A DNA stretch of 64,000 nt from Phallusia mammillata (Eukaryota > Chordata > Ascidiacea > Phlebobranchia > Ascidiidae). Positions within the stretch are counted from its first letter, which is position 1, and each line of letters starts with the position of its first letter. Below the pieces are notes generated by a model, which made no database searches, was not told where the DNA came from, and worked only from the letters and a program-made list of their open reading frames with translations. The DNA lies in contig QLIY01000498.1 of assembly GCA_003260075.1 (NCBI GenBank), positions 53,720 to 117,719 of the forward strand. Direction: 5' to 3'. The position numbers were made by a program, and so were the translations under genes. This document shows, one piece after another, positions 13,201-37,389 of the stretch.

Positions 13201-16200
13201 ATGTCCACTTTTTTATGTTGTAACCTCCAGATAATTTTACTGGTATTTATAGTGTGGTATTTGAAAACCAGAAACATAGGTTTTACTGATAATATTGCTG
13301 ACTTCGCGACTTTGCTTAAAAACACTCTGTATGAATATTTAAATTGAAAACTTACGGCTGACAGCGTTTGAAAGGCCGTTGAAAACTCACATTATAGACA
13401 TGTGTGGGTTTTCAAAAGTTGTTTAACGTTCAATGAAACATTATACTGGTTATTCCCAAGCTTGTCAATATGTGATTGTTAGTTTACAGTGCAAAATGTA
13501 CATGAAAGATGTCTTCAAAATTTGTTAAATTTGATTGCTTGATTTACGGCAACGTCAGTAAAGCCATGTATAAGAGTTTCACCACAATTTGTTGACCACA
13601 ATAGACAAATTTCGTGCCCATCCGTAGTTTTCCACACATTGCTACAAATCCAGCCGTGCGTTATGGCTCGAGTTTGGATTCTGGCCTAAATTTTAATAAA
13701 AAGCCTTCAGGCCTGATTTTGCACTGGCCATCATTTATGTACCATTTCCACCAACTTTTGGGCCTAATTCGTCCTTTTTTAAATCGGGTGCGGGCCGGAT
13801 TATGGAAATGTACTTTCAGGTTGGGGCTCACAACTCTGTGCCAACAAAACATGACCATTGGGATAAGTGTCTCACCTCGCACATCATTTCTTCCTCCAAC
13901 ACATAAACATCCACGTTATCTTTCCGCCACACTGCGATCCTCCCATCCGAGTCACCGGTGATGACGTCATCATCAAACGACGACGTCAAACACGCGACTG
14001 CCTCGGGCGCGGACTCGGGGAAAACCCCGCAGCGAAAGTTGCGAACTAACTTAGAAGGTTTTTCGTCAACACTCCAGAAGGCGAGATGATGAGCGCCTGA
14101 CGTCACCAGCCACATGTCGTCACGCGTAAAAATTGTGGCCATGACGTCAGTGTGTGAGCACGTGACCTTGCCGAGCATTGTTTCGTGCTTCCATTCCCAC
14201 AGTGATAGATTGGCGGAATCAACAACCGCTAGCAAATCACCCTAAAATAAAATTTTAACTTATTGGCCCATGTTAGCTTTTATATGTAATTTTTTGAGAA
14301 TACGATGAACTTCTATATGATATGTTTTAAATTTGTCAAATTTTGTCAAAGTTACTGGCGTTATTTGCATTTGTTGGTCGAAATGTCGTATATTAGTTTT
14401 TTTCTCCAATCATATGACTTAGTTGAAGAAACTAAAATGTGATGTATAGTATGTAGGATTGATTAAAAAAACCAAAAAATTTATAAGATAGAAAACCGAT
14501 TATATACGACTTATTCGAACCCAAGAGGATAAGGTTGCTTTAAGTTTAAGACTACTCCGTAAAAATAGTATTGTGGCGTATAAAGTTAAAAAAGTTGTGT
14601 TAAGTTAAATGTGATTTAAAAAGATACTAACAACTGCTCACAAAAGTCAACATGTGGAGTGCTAAACCGTGTACTAACCAACACAGAGGTCACAAGTCAC
14701 TGTCTGTTTGATGTGGACCAAATTGGTTAAAGGGGTTGAAACTCGAAAACCCAATTTCACATCGGATTTAAGGGATTTGGGGGTCGAGTTCACCAGGGAC
14801 CATCAATTATTAACTCGCATCCCTGTGGGTTGGCAAAAACGCAATAGCTGTGTTGCGGTCATCTACAAACATCACCCCAATGGTCATACGATCCCGAGGG
14901 TTTTAAAATTTTAATCACAAACCGTAAGTGCTAAATTGCCTTTTCCCTTCGTATTGATTCTGGTCCAAAAACATAATTCTTTAATTTAAACAACCAAGTT
15001 GAGCGAAAACTGTTTCTTTTTTTTCTGAAACTGACAAAACATTTCAAAACGCAGCAGACATTGTAACCAAATTTGATGTGGAAAATAATTATTTTTTTAT
15101 ATAACCGATTGCTAAATAACTTTTGTGCCTTATGTATGTAACCATTTTCGACGTCATCACCACATTACGTCACAGTACCGAGTAGGAGAATTCCACTTGG
15201 CGCACTGTGTTGCCCAACAGACCGTGTCCGAACTGTGATGTCACTGCCAGGTTGTCAATGCTCCACACTCGAACATGCGCGTCACCGGAAGTTACGTCAT
15301 CACTTCCGCTCCGTTGTGCGGACGCTACTAAATTCTCACTTTTGTGTAACGTTAAACTGCAAAAAATGAAAAGTGAGTGTTATATTTAGTAAATCAGAAG
15401 TTCGGGAAATGTTTATTTCCAGGCTAAAATCAGTTGACAGTGTAATAAAACAAGTTAATTTCCCTAAAAAGCATCTTCAGTGTCTTATTTAAACAGAATG
15501 GCTGATTTTAGCCTGGAAATAAACTTTTCCCGAACTTGTGATCAATAAAATGAAAGGTGGAAATCTTTGCGACAATGGCAATCGAACAGGTAAAGATTTC
15601 CAGAATCAATTTACCAGGATTTTTATTTAGTAATTTTACAATAATTTTAGTTATTGTTTTTGTTACCACGTGACATCTTCGTTGTGGCCGGTGTAAAACC
15701 GCTGCCTCATGTTGGTGACGTCATGCAAAACAACCAAGGTTCCAGAAGCAACCACGACTTCGCCTGATAATGTGACATATACATCGCGTCTCAAATTACC
15801 GCTACAAAAACATTAGGTGCCTGTTAGTGTTCAACGTCACAATGTATAACTGTCACTTTAACCTACCCGTACACCCATTCCAGCTTCAAACCAATAGCAC
15901 CACTTTCCACGGGTTTAGGTAAATGCAGCGTCGTATCTGACTGCGTAACATTGACGTCATCAATTTGGAACTTGTCACAATCACGATATTGTGTGAAAAG
16001 CGAATCCATCGAATCGATGACGTCATTGTTTGCAAAGGGATATAGTTTAAAGTCCCTCTTTCGTTTCACACCCAGTGCTTCACATACGTCATCGATGATG
16101 TCAGGTATCGTTTGTTCTTCGTTGACTGTGAGGTTTAGTTTGTCGTTTTTGTAAATTGCGATAATCTGGCGTTTCAGGGGTCTCGGATTTTCGGCGTTGC

Positions 16201-17217
16201 GTAAGGGGGTAGGTTTCTGTGGGATATTCCTTTGTTGTGCTGTGGTAAAATCTGGTCTATCCTTTTGTTTGTTTTTGTTTCTACTAACAGTGTTTTCATT
16301 GTGTCCGTATGTTGGTTTATTAGGTTTTTGTTTGTCTTGCTGATTATTGCTGCTTTTACGTTCATTCAAGCAGAAGGTCGGGTTGTTCTGATTGTCATCT
16401 GCATTTTCTTCTTCGGTCAGTTCTTTAACTTCATCAACTTCCTCCGACCCGGTCCACGACATTGGGCTTACGTCAGAACGACCTTGCAAGAGTGTGACGT
16501 CACTCTGACGTCTGCCTCGCGGGGTTCTTTGATTGATCCAACTTGGTTGTGCATTTCCATCGTAACTTACGCCAGATATAAAACTTCCATATGCTGCAAC
16601 ATAATTCTCGCCGTGTATCAGACCAGCAAACGACGTCACTTTTTTACCGGTGACGTCATACAAGTGACGTAAGGCCTTCGGTGGTTGAAGTTTTGAGGCG
16701 ATTTCTACCATTAGTGCTTGAAAGTCTTGTTTAGGACCAGCAACAATCATGCCTGTGTTGAAACAGTTACTTAATAGGCTTTATGTTTGACAGTACAAAC
16801 ACTTACTGTTGGAAGTTGGTTTTCCATTGAGGAAGACCCGAATGCGTTTTGATTGTGGAGTAGGAGTTGTGATTCTTGACGTTACTTTGTGAATTCGACG
16901 TCTAATGACACAATGTAACTTAAAGAATTTTTTAAACGACTGCATACATATGTGTACATCTATCCTACAAATAGAAAACAAGTTTCTGGTTGCTATTAAT
17001 CTAGAAAAAAACCTGCTAGTTGATGCAAAATTTGTCAATAACGGTCCCTTACTGAACTTTATGTGACATTAAATAGTACCTTGTACATCATAAAAAAACT
17101 AAGAAAAATGGGTTTGGTTTTTACACATTGTATGATGAGCTCTTACCTCAATAACGCCATTGGGACGTGATTTATGCCTTGCGTCAGGTGTGCGTAAGAT
17201 GGCCTTGATGACGTCAT
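10225..17217 (-). CDS. DCX-EMAP-like protein: two doublecortin domains, HELP motif and WD40 propeller
   Basis: Thirteen exons in coding order: 17147-17217, 16807-16901, 15867-16752, 15667-15801, 15179-15356, 13876-14241, 12868-12975, 12024-12161, 11590-11724, 11361-11521, 10728-10964, 10468-10537, 10225-10341. They total 2697 nt, 898 residues plus stop, with every phase consistent. DCX1 (about residues 43-125) starts at IRVFLNGKPTSN. A polar linker rich in N, K and Q follows. DCX2 is near 247-335 (QIIAIYKNDKLNLTV). Then come the HELP motif (LKLEWVYG) and EML-type WD repeats (GHNEDVTCLTLHKSENLVAS, HVRVWSIDNL, GDSDGRIAVW), ending three residues after a final RWRI. Drosophila DCX-EMAP has this architecture and is a microtubule-associated protein needed for mechanosensory transduction. 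A cytoskeletal or ciliary role is inferred from that. Further 5' non-coding exons are possible. The last repeats are shorter than in EML proteins. Confidence 0.88.
12380..12534. other. Unmerged duplicate across a G-run in a DCX-EMAP intron
   Basis: A block of about 70 bp occurs before and after G-run 12450-12459 with almost no differences. No exon is affected. Confidence 0.8.
15398..15538. mobile_element. Foldback element in a DCX-EMAP intron
   Basis: The left arm AAGTTCGGGAAATG and the right arm CTTTTCCCGAACTT are the ends of about 36-bp inverted repeats around a short loop. No coding capacity. Target duplication not resolved. Confidence 0.65.
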
Positions 17218-17800
17218 GTTCAGTTTGGTTTTCGATTATTTTATAAATATTTTAAGAAACCCTTACCTTCCGCCTCGTTTTGTCTAATCACCTAAAAAAT
17301 ACATTCTATGACGTCATTGGATGATGACGTATAAGATCTACATTTTGGTAAACTCTCAAAAGTTGTAATCTGCTCACAGGCAAACATTCTTCGCAATGTG
17401 TGAAAGCTCAAAAAGTATTTTATTTGTGACGGCATGAAAACCATTGTTACGTAACAAAAGATTAAAATGTTGTTTTTCAAATCCGTCAAGTCAGTGATGA
17501 AAAGGCGGCTTTGTGATTCATGTTTTGGCGCTTTGTAATTATACCCTGGATTAATTAAAATCCATCCATACAGGGCTTCCCATGGGAAATGAAATTAAAA
17601 ATAGGATTTTGGAAACTTAAATAAACGGGATTAAAATTTATCGATTTGCTTGGGTGTTATATCAATATAGTAAATAAACGGGATCAATCAAAAATTAAGG
17701 TGTTTTTCACATCAGTAATTCGTAATTTGAAAATTGCAGTTTCATTGATTTTTGTTTTCCAACCCTCGTGCTATTGCCATAACGTGCATTTTGTGTTAAA

Positions 17801-18284
17801 ACTAGAGAGGTACGGAATATTCAGTTTGCCATGTGTATTCTGCAGAATCGGCCTTTTTGCAAAGATTCGGTTTCGACTGAATAATTTGTTACGATTCGAC
17901 TAAAACCAAATCTTTTACGAACACAAATTTAAAGCGTTAAACGTGTCTCTTCTGGCTTGTAAGGTACCGTGCATTTTTCCAAACTACAACATAACTGAAA
18001 TTGCGTCAATTATTATACTGTTTAAAACATTTTCGCTTTTCCCACTATGGACAAAAAATCTGTAATTCATTGGCAGGTTGGCAATCATGTTTGAGGCAAT
18101 GTTAAACACCTTAGAACTAAAATGAAGACGAAAAACAACTATTCTGCACTAATTCCCTGGTAGATAAACTTATGTTTTTATCTCAAACGCGTAGCGTACG
18201 ACTTCCCGTCATAAATTTTTCGAAAACTACCGAATATTCGGTTTCGGCTGAAACGAAATTTAGCCGATTCGGTACATCACTAGT
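17801..18284. mobile_element. Degenerate hAT-like element with ACCGAAT ends
   Basis: The left end ACTAGAGAGGTACGGAAT mirrors the right end ATTCGGTACATCACTAGT. Internal CCGAATATTCGGTTTCGG words recur at 33896-33960. No transposase remains. Confidence 0.5.
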
Positions 18285-18835
18285 TGAAACAATGATTGAT
18301 CAAGCTGTAAACTTTCGTTTAAAAGTCCCATAACCCATTAATTTGTTTATTTGCTATGGCCGTAATTTGGTGTCGGAAAGTGCGAATTTTACTCAAGGTA
18401 CTAACATGTGTAAGCATTAAGTCAAAATTGTGTAAAAAAGTCGGTATGTCAGTATTAAATGCACGTATAGGAAGTGTATCTGTTAAACGATTTTGTAAAC
18501 TACCTGCGATTATATTTCACAATGTAATGCAGCAATTATATGTTACTTTTTAAATTTTTGACTACAATAATGCAGATGTTGTCCAACTCAAAAAGTTTCT
18601 CGCTCCTGATTCGATTCTCTCGTTTAGCCTCTCTCGTTGCAATAAAAAAGAAAAAGGCAAATGTCGATTTAACGACGTGTTAAGCTTCTCGTTTATAAAC
18701 AAGCTTGGGTCGATTGAGAGTCACTAATGAACGCAGGTGTATAGAAGGAAACTTTATGCAACGGTCTTCCATTAGGCAGAGGATTAAGCCATAGATATAC
18801 GACATAATGGATTGCATAGCTTGTTTGCTTCATAG

Positions 18836-18912
18836 GTTGAGGTGGTACCGAGTGTTTATGGTAGTATGGATGTTAGTGGTACCGAGTGAGGTGGTACCGA
18901 GTGTTTTATGGT
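18836..18912. repeat. Short direct repeat of GAGGTGGTACCGAGTG
   Basis: The phrase GAGGTGGTACCGAGTG with GTTTATGG and ATGGATGTTAG occurs about twice plus a partial copy. Function unknown. Confidence 0.6.
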
Positions 18913-20966
18913 TTTATGGATGTTAGTTTAACAATGCGGACTTGGCTTTTTTGTGTTTTAAAGGAGCTTTTTGATTGAAAAGCATTTGAATAGGTGTGAC
19001 ATCGTTTGTTTTTTTTGTTTTTTTTAGCAAATTAAAGTATGTGAGCTACGAACTATCGTTGTAAACAAATGTTAAAAAGTTGTTTTCACTAAGCTTAAAG
19101 CAGTCATTTTAAAAATCTTGGTGTAACATTTAAACAATCGCAGATACAACATTTTTAAACAATCATTTAAATTGGTTTTGAATTAAAGGACGCAAAAATT
19201 TGGAAAAATTTGTCAAGCACGATGTTTGCAATTTTTTGCGAGTGTGTTATATTTTACTTTGTGTATAAACAGTTGTTGCTTTTAAACGTTTATTTCTTTT
19301 ATCTTTTCTATGTTAATGCCAGCAAAAGAACGTCAAAAACCCATCTTAACATACTTGGTTATCCCAAGTTATAACTTTACCTTAGACAGTGGACTCATAA
19401 CGTTTTTTACTTTTACTTAAACGCTTCGGTTACCTAAAAGTATAAACTGGACACTCTTAAACTAACGTGTAAACAACCCAAGGACACAGGGTCAACTTAG
19501 TGTTCGACATTACGCCACCGGTTACCATAGTTGTATGTAATCGATTGTGTGCTGCCATCGTTTACACGACGTTCATCAGAAAACCGCGCAATCGCTCGCT
19601 CCTCCACTGGGACTTATTTCATTGATCCTACAAATCTTCAGTGCCTTTTAGACTTGCAAGGTCTATGTCAACTGTAGGCCAGTGCCTTTGCGCTGACCTT
19701 AAACTGCAGTGGAAGATATGTGTCGAATTTTCTACGACACTCTTTTTTTGTGTTATTTGTGTCCGTTTTGAAAAACAACAAACGCAGTATTGATATGGTA
19801 GACGTTACTAGTAATATCAGTTTAAGTGTATTTCATACTCAACCAGGTGAAGGTTTCAGCAATCTTTTAACAAGCATTGGACCAGTAAAAAATATGTTGC
19901 TTCGTTTAATCAGAAACGCGAAAAAAATGCTTACTTGTGACATAGGTACTACTGTGGTGCGATTTAAGTCATTTCAATGTAAATGTTGGACAGTATAGTT
20001 CTTACAAGAACTCATGTCGGGCAAAATATGTTTTTAATTCATCTTTTCAAATCTACAACACAATTGCGATTATTTTTAACTTCGAAAAATTTAAGGTTGC
20101 CGAAATGGTAAAGAAAACAACAAATCTAGAATTGTGTGTATTTAATGTTTTAATGCAAATTTAGATCTTTATAAAATAGCTTTTTACATCGTTACGATTC
20201 ATTATGTGAAGTAAGTTATGATATAATGTTGTTTTATTCGAAAACAAAATTTTACATTTACGATCCAGACTGTGTTAATAGATGTTGACTCACATGTCCA
20301 ATGGCCACTAGTGCAGTTTAAGAGTCGCCATTAGGAACAGGTTCATTTATAATGCATGAGATGGTTGGTTGTGTTTGTAATGGCTGCAATTGCTATTTCT
20401 TTCCTACTTTAAACACCTTAAATGAAGTCAAAGGAATGTCGTTTAAATAAATGTTGAAAATTGCGTTAAAATTCGATATATTACTAGTTTCCATAAATGC
20501 TGGATTATACCGTTTTATGGGTAATTGTTTCGCTAAAATTGACTAAAATTCGATAACTTATTTACAAGACAAAACTTTTTCCAGTTTTTTTTTTGACTAT
20601 AAATAAGTTATACATGTTAACTTTACCAGAATTTTAGATAACTCAAATCTAGCGTTGAAACTAACCTTTTGTTTCATTGTGACAAAACAGTACGCCGGGG
20701 TACAATAAATACGCTTGTTTGGATTAAAAAAAAAATATGTTATACGGCAATACGTTTTCACGGTGCAGTGCATTTTCTGAAAAAATGCTGCAAATTTAGT
20801 AAGCATAAACGATCTACAATTTTGGTAGTATGTTGTGACGACGTAGCTGCAGTGCGTTTCTTCTTTTTGTGTCGGAAATAAATAATTAACTTGTCAAAAT
20901 TGTTTTTTATTTCCGATTTAAGCAAGCAGTAAAGTTTTTACAACTTTAACTTACGTGTATTATTGC

Positions 20967-21396
20967 CAGGGTTGCCATACCGTCCTTATTTCTAAGATTT
21001 GTCCTTATTTTGAAGGGCCATGTCTTAGAAAAGTTTATTGTCCTTATTTCTAAGAATTGTCCTTATTGTGTCTTAGAAAAATGTATTGTCCTTATTTCTA
21101 AGAAATGTCCTTCTTTTTGACTTACATCCTTATTTTGTCTTATTTTTTAACAAACACAAGTCAAATCCCTGCTACAAGTAAAAGTAAACCTAGACCTATG
21201 CTGTTGTGAGATGCACGAAGTATTTTTAACAAACAAGGAGTTGGTGGAACAATTTGTTTCTGGCCAAAAATTCGCATGTAATATGTCATAGTTCGTATAA
21301 ATGCAAAGATTTGTCCAAAAACGTTTGTTTCGTTTGGTAGGAAAATCTCATTTTTCAGCTGTCCTTATTTAATGGTTCACATCGATAGCAACCCTG
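20967..21396. mobile_element. Non-autonomous hAT-type element, CAGGGTTGCC family, copy 2
   Basis: Begins CAGGGTTGCCATACCG and ends ATAGCAACCCTG. A perfect 8-bp duplication ATTATTGC lies at 20959-20966 and 21397-21404. The interior has several TCCTTATTTCTAAG repeats, making it longer than copy 1. Confidence 0.85.
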
Positions 21397-21829
21397 ATTA
21401 TTGCTAATTGTTGTTGGCATGCTTCAAATACATAAAATATTTTCAGACTCTTTTTTTGTGTTTTTGCAGCTTTAAATTAATGCAATGAGTGGTTGACGGA
21501 AACCCGCTCGTGGTCCTGTTTTTTAGCATCATTGTAAGTAATTTGTTGGATGGAACACGGATTTTATATACACCATGAAAGTTTCGGTCATCCAAGTCCT
21601 TCACGTATTTATGTAAGCTTTTCTTTTTCATTGTTTGAAATAAAATCTACTAGAATTGTAAGTTAGTCGAAAATGTTTTTGTCAGTTATTGTCTTTTTGC
21701 TGTTAATTAGCAAAATAGAATATCGTATTTAAAAAGACATCATATTTTTTGGACTTCTATCTAGTATCTGCTACGAGTTTTGTTGTTATATATCAGTTGT
21801 TGGTTGAATTATGGGTAAAAAGATACAAG

Positions 21830-21942
21830 TCAGTATTTAAGTGTAAAAATCGCAAAGTTTCGACAGTTTCTATTGTCATCGTCAGAGCTGAAATAAAACC
21901 CAACTGACGAAACGTTGTGAAGTTTTACACTTAAACACTGGC
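21830..21942. mobile_element. Small inverted-repeat element
   Basis: The left AGTATTTAAGTGTAAAA and right TTTTACACTTAAACACTG arms are inverted, with CGAAACGTTG-like words inside. It lies 64 bp before the first recognised receptor exon. Confidence 0.5.
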
Positions 21943-22005
21943 TATTTAGAATGCATTGTACCTAACTAATTTGACCTTTTTTTCTTGTCATGCAACATTT
22001 TTCAG

Positions 22006-35416
<13,411 letters not shown>

Positions 35417-37389
35417 CTGTGACATTATACATGACGTGTCTGTGATGTCACTTTCGAAAAAGCGCTCGGGCGGATGCGCAGTTGTTTTGCCTTGTGAAAG
35501 AAAACGCTATGAAATACTATTAAAATTTCAGTATTTGTCAATTAATAAAAGAAATGAGTTTTTAAGATACGCTTTTCGTTTAAGATAGCAAACTTCCATT
35601 TTGACCATACTTATCTTTTACGATGATATTTTTCATTGGTCTTCACTTGTACCCCGTTTCCAAGGTCGTTGGCCTGATCGGACTTTTCCGCTTTTTTTGT
35701 CCGATCAGACGCAAAGAAAGCGTTTTAGCGGACCTCCTCGGAATATTTTGTTTAACAGTTGTTGCCGATGTCGGGTTTTAAACAGTTTTTGTGAAAGTAT
35801 AGTTATTGTCGATGCTATTAATTTGAAATCTAGGATAAAGTTATTGCACGTAAATATTGTTTTAACCAAAAGTAACATATTTGGTGCTGGTCCGATCAGA
35901 ACACAATTTGAAACAAATCCGACCGACGGTCATGGACGGGATATTGGTTACTAATAGTAACTTACTATACCTCATTTTTTCATGGAGTTGAAATTTCTTA
36001 CTCTCATGTTTCACATTATTTCGGTATTTTTTCATTTTAGCTGCTTTAATTACAAAAATATTTTTGTGTTAAACGTGTATTGCAAGCTGCACGATTTAAA
36101 AGTTTTCCAAAACTGTTTGCGCTCAAACTAAAACTTTTTTCTCACGAAAGCTTCGTTTGGGGGGTTTCCCGTTACCTAATCATCAGCATATTTTGTGAGT
36201 TTTTTTGCCAAGGGGTCACGTGGTTTGTACTGTTACTGTAGTGTTTCAAAAGTCAAACAAAACACGAAAGCCCGGCTAGTTTGCACACAACTTGCAGATG
36301 AAAAAACAGAGCGTGCCTTCTGTGCATGAGGAAAAAAGACTGAAACGTTAAATGGCATTATGAGCTGCAAGTACAAAGCTTGCTGTTTTAGTTCAGTTTT
36401 AGTGGAGGCAAAACAATTAAGCAAAAAATATTGCAACAATTTTGTTTTTGAAATAAACAGTTTGCAGCTAATGTTGTGCGGTAATCACATATCCACACTC
36501 ACAGTATCAAACAGGGCTATTATGGCCCAGTCTGTGGGTATAGCAGCTTCACATGTGAGTTGTTTTTGAAAAATATTTGCACAATGATTTTTTAATGTTT
36601 AATCATAAACACTACTGCCAAGGTAGTGGTGTACAAAGAATACATTGTTCAGATTTTTTAATGCATGCGAAAATTTAGCATAAAGCACTGCCCAGTCCTG
36701 TTTATCACTTGCGTTTTTCCTGGTATAAATGCTCTTACATGCGAATCTGAGTTATGGACGTTCACACATGGAACAAGTGGTCCTGTACGCCTGAGATCTC
36801 ATTGGGAGCTGCCATATTCTGCAGACTGGGTTATACTAACTGCAATAAGTCAATAAAAGTTAAATTTGGTGGCCTTGCTGAAAACAATCTGCAATCTAGT
36901 GTCAGTTGATTTATGCATATCCATGTGTGGTTTTGAGATTGTAACAAACAAAAAATAAGAAATATTATAAGCTTTATCTTTGTCAAAAAGTACTGGAATA
37001 TGAAACCACAAATCATTTGAAATGCCATTAAAAATCACCTTGCATGACAACCTTGGCATATGAGCCAGGGATTGCCGACCCCTTGTTTAAACTGTCAACC
37101 CTTTGTTACAAGAGCATATGATGCCAGACTGAATGCAAACACTGTTTGTGTTTAGTGCCACTGATTAACTATTGTATGTCTTTGATATCACACAGTACTA
37201 AGCAGTCTTTAGTACCATCAGTTTTAGGAGGTGTATAAAATTGGTTTGCTAAAGAGTTGCTAAACTGGCAATTGAAAGTCTGAGTATGACAGTGTATCCA
37301 TGATTGTATAAATTTTGTAACTTAAATATAAAATTTGTAACCCAAAACAGGCAATTTCCAGTGGTAGGCTAGACTGGTAGTTTTCTACG
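35417..37389. other. Intergenic region between the receptor and oxidase genes
   Basis: Contains the receptor 3' UTR and should contain the oxidase promoter. Short open frames exist on both strands but none has recognisable protein or paired splice sites. No G-run of gap type. Confidence 0.5.
35544..35549 (+). terminator. Poly(A) signal of the Cys-loop receptor gene
   Basis: AATAAA lies about 130 bp after the TGA of the last receptor exon, on the same strand, at a normal distance for 3' end formation. No other signal is closer. Confidence 0.55.

Larger units (their letters stand above)
17218..22005. other. Divergent intergenic region upstream of the DCX-EMAP-like and receptor genes
   Basis: The two flanking genes point away from each other, so both promoters and the missing first receptor exon(s) should be here. 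It is AT-rich. It holds the elements at 17801-18284, 18836-18912, 20967-21396 and 21830-21942. I found no ATG-led signal peptide with a donor site in phase with the exon at 22006. Confidence 0.5.

Noticed and set aside
19718..19998. Signal-peptide first exon for the Cys-loop receptor (hydrophobic FFVLFVSVL before a GTAGAC donor)
   Set aside because: The frame has no ATG before an upstream stop, and the hydrophobic core is short.
35601..35954. 117-residue open frame downstream of the receptor gene
   Set aside because: No recognisable protein; it overlaps the likely 3' UTR region and contains repeated CCGATCAGA words, suggesting repeat DNA.
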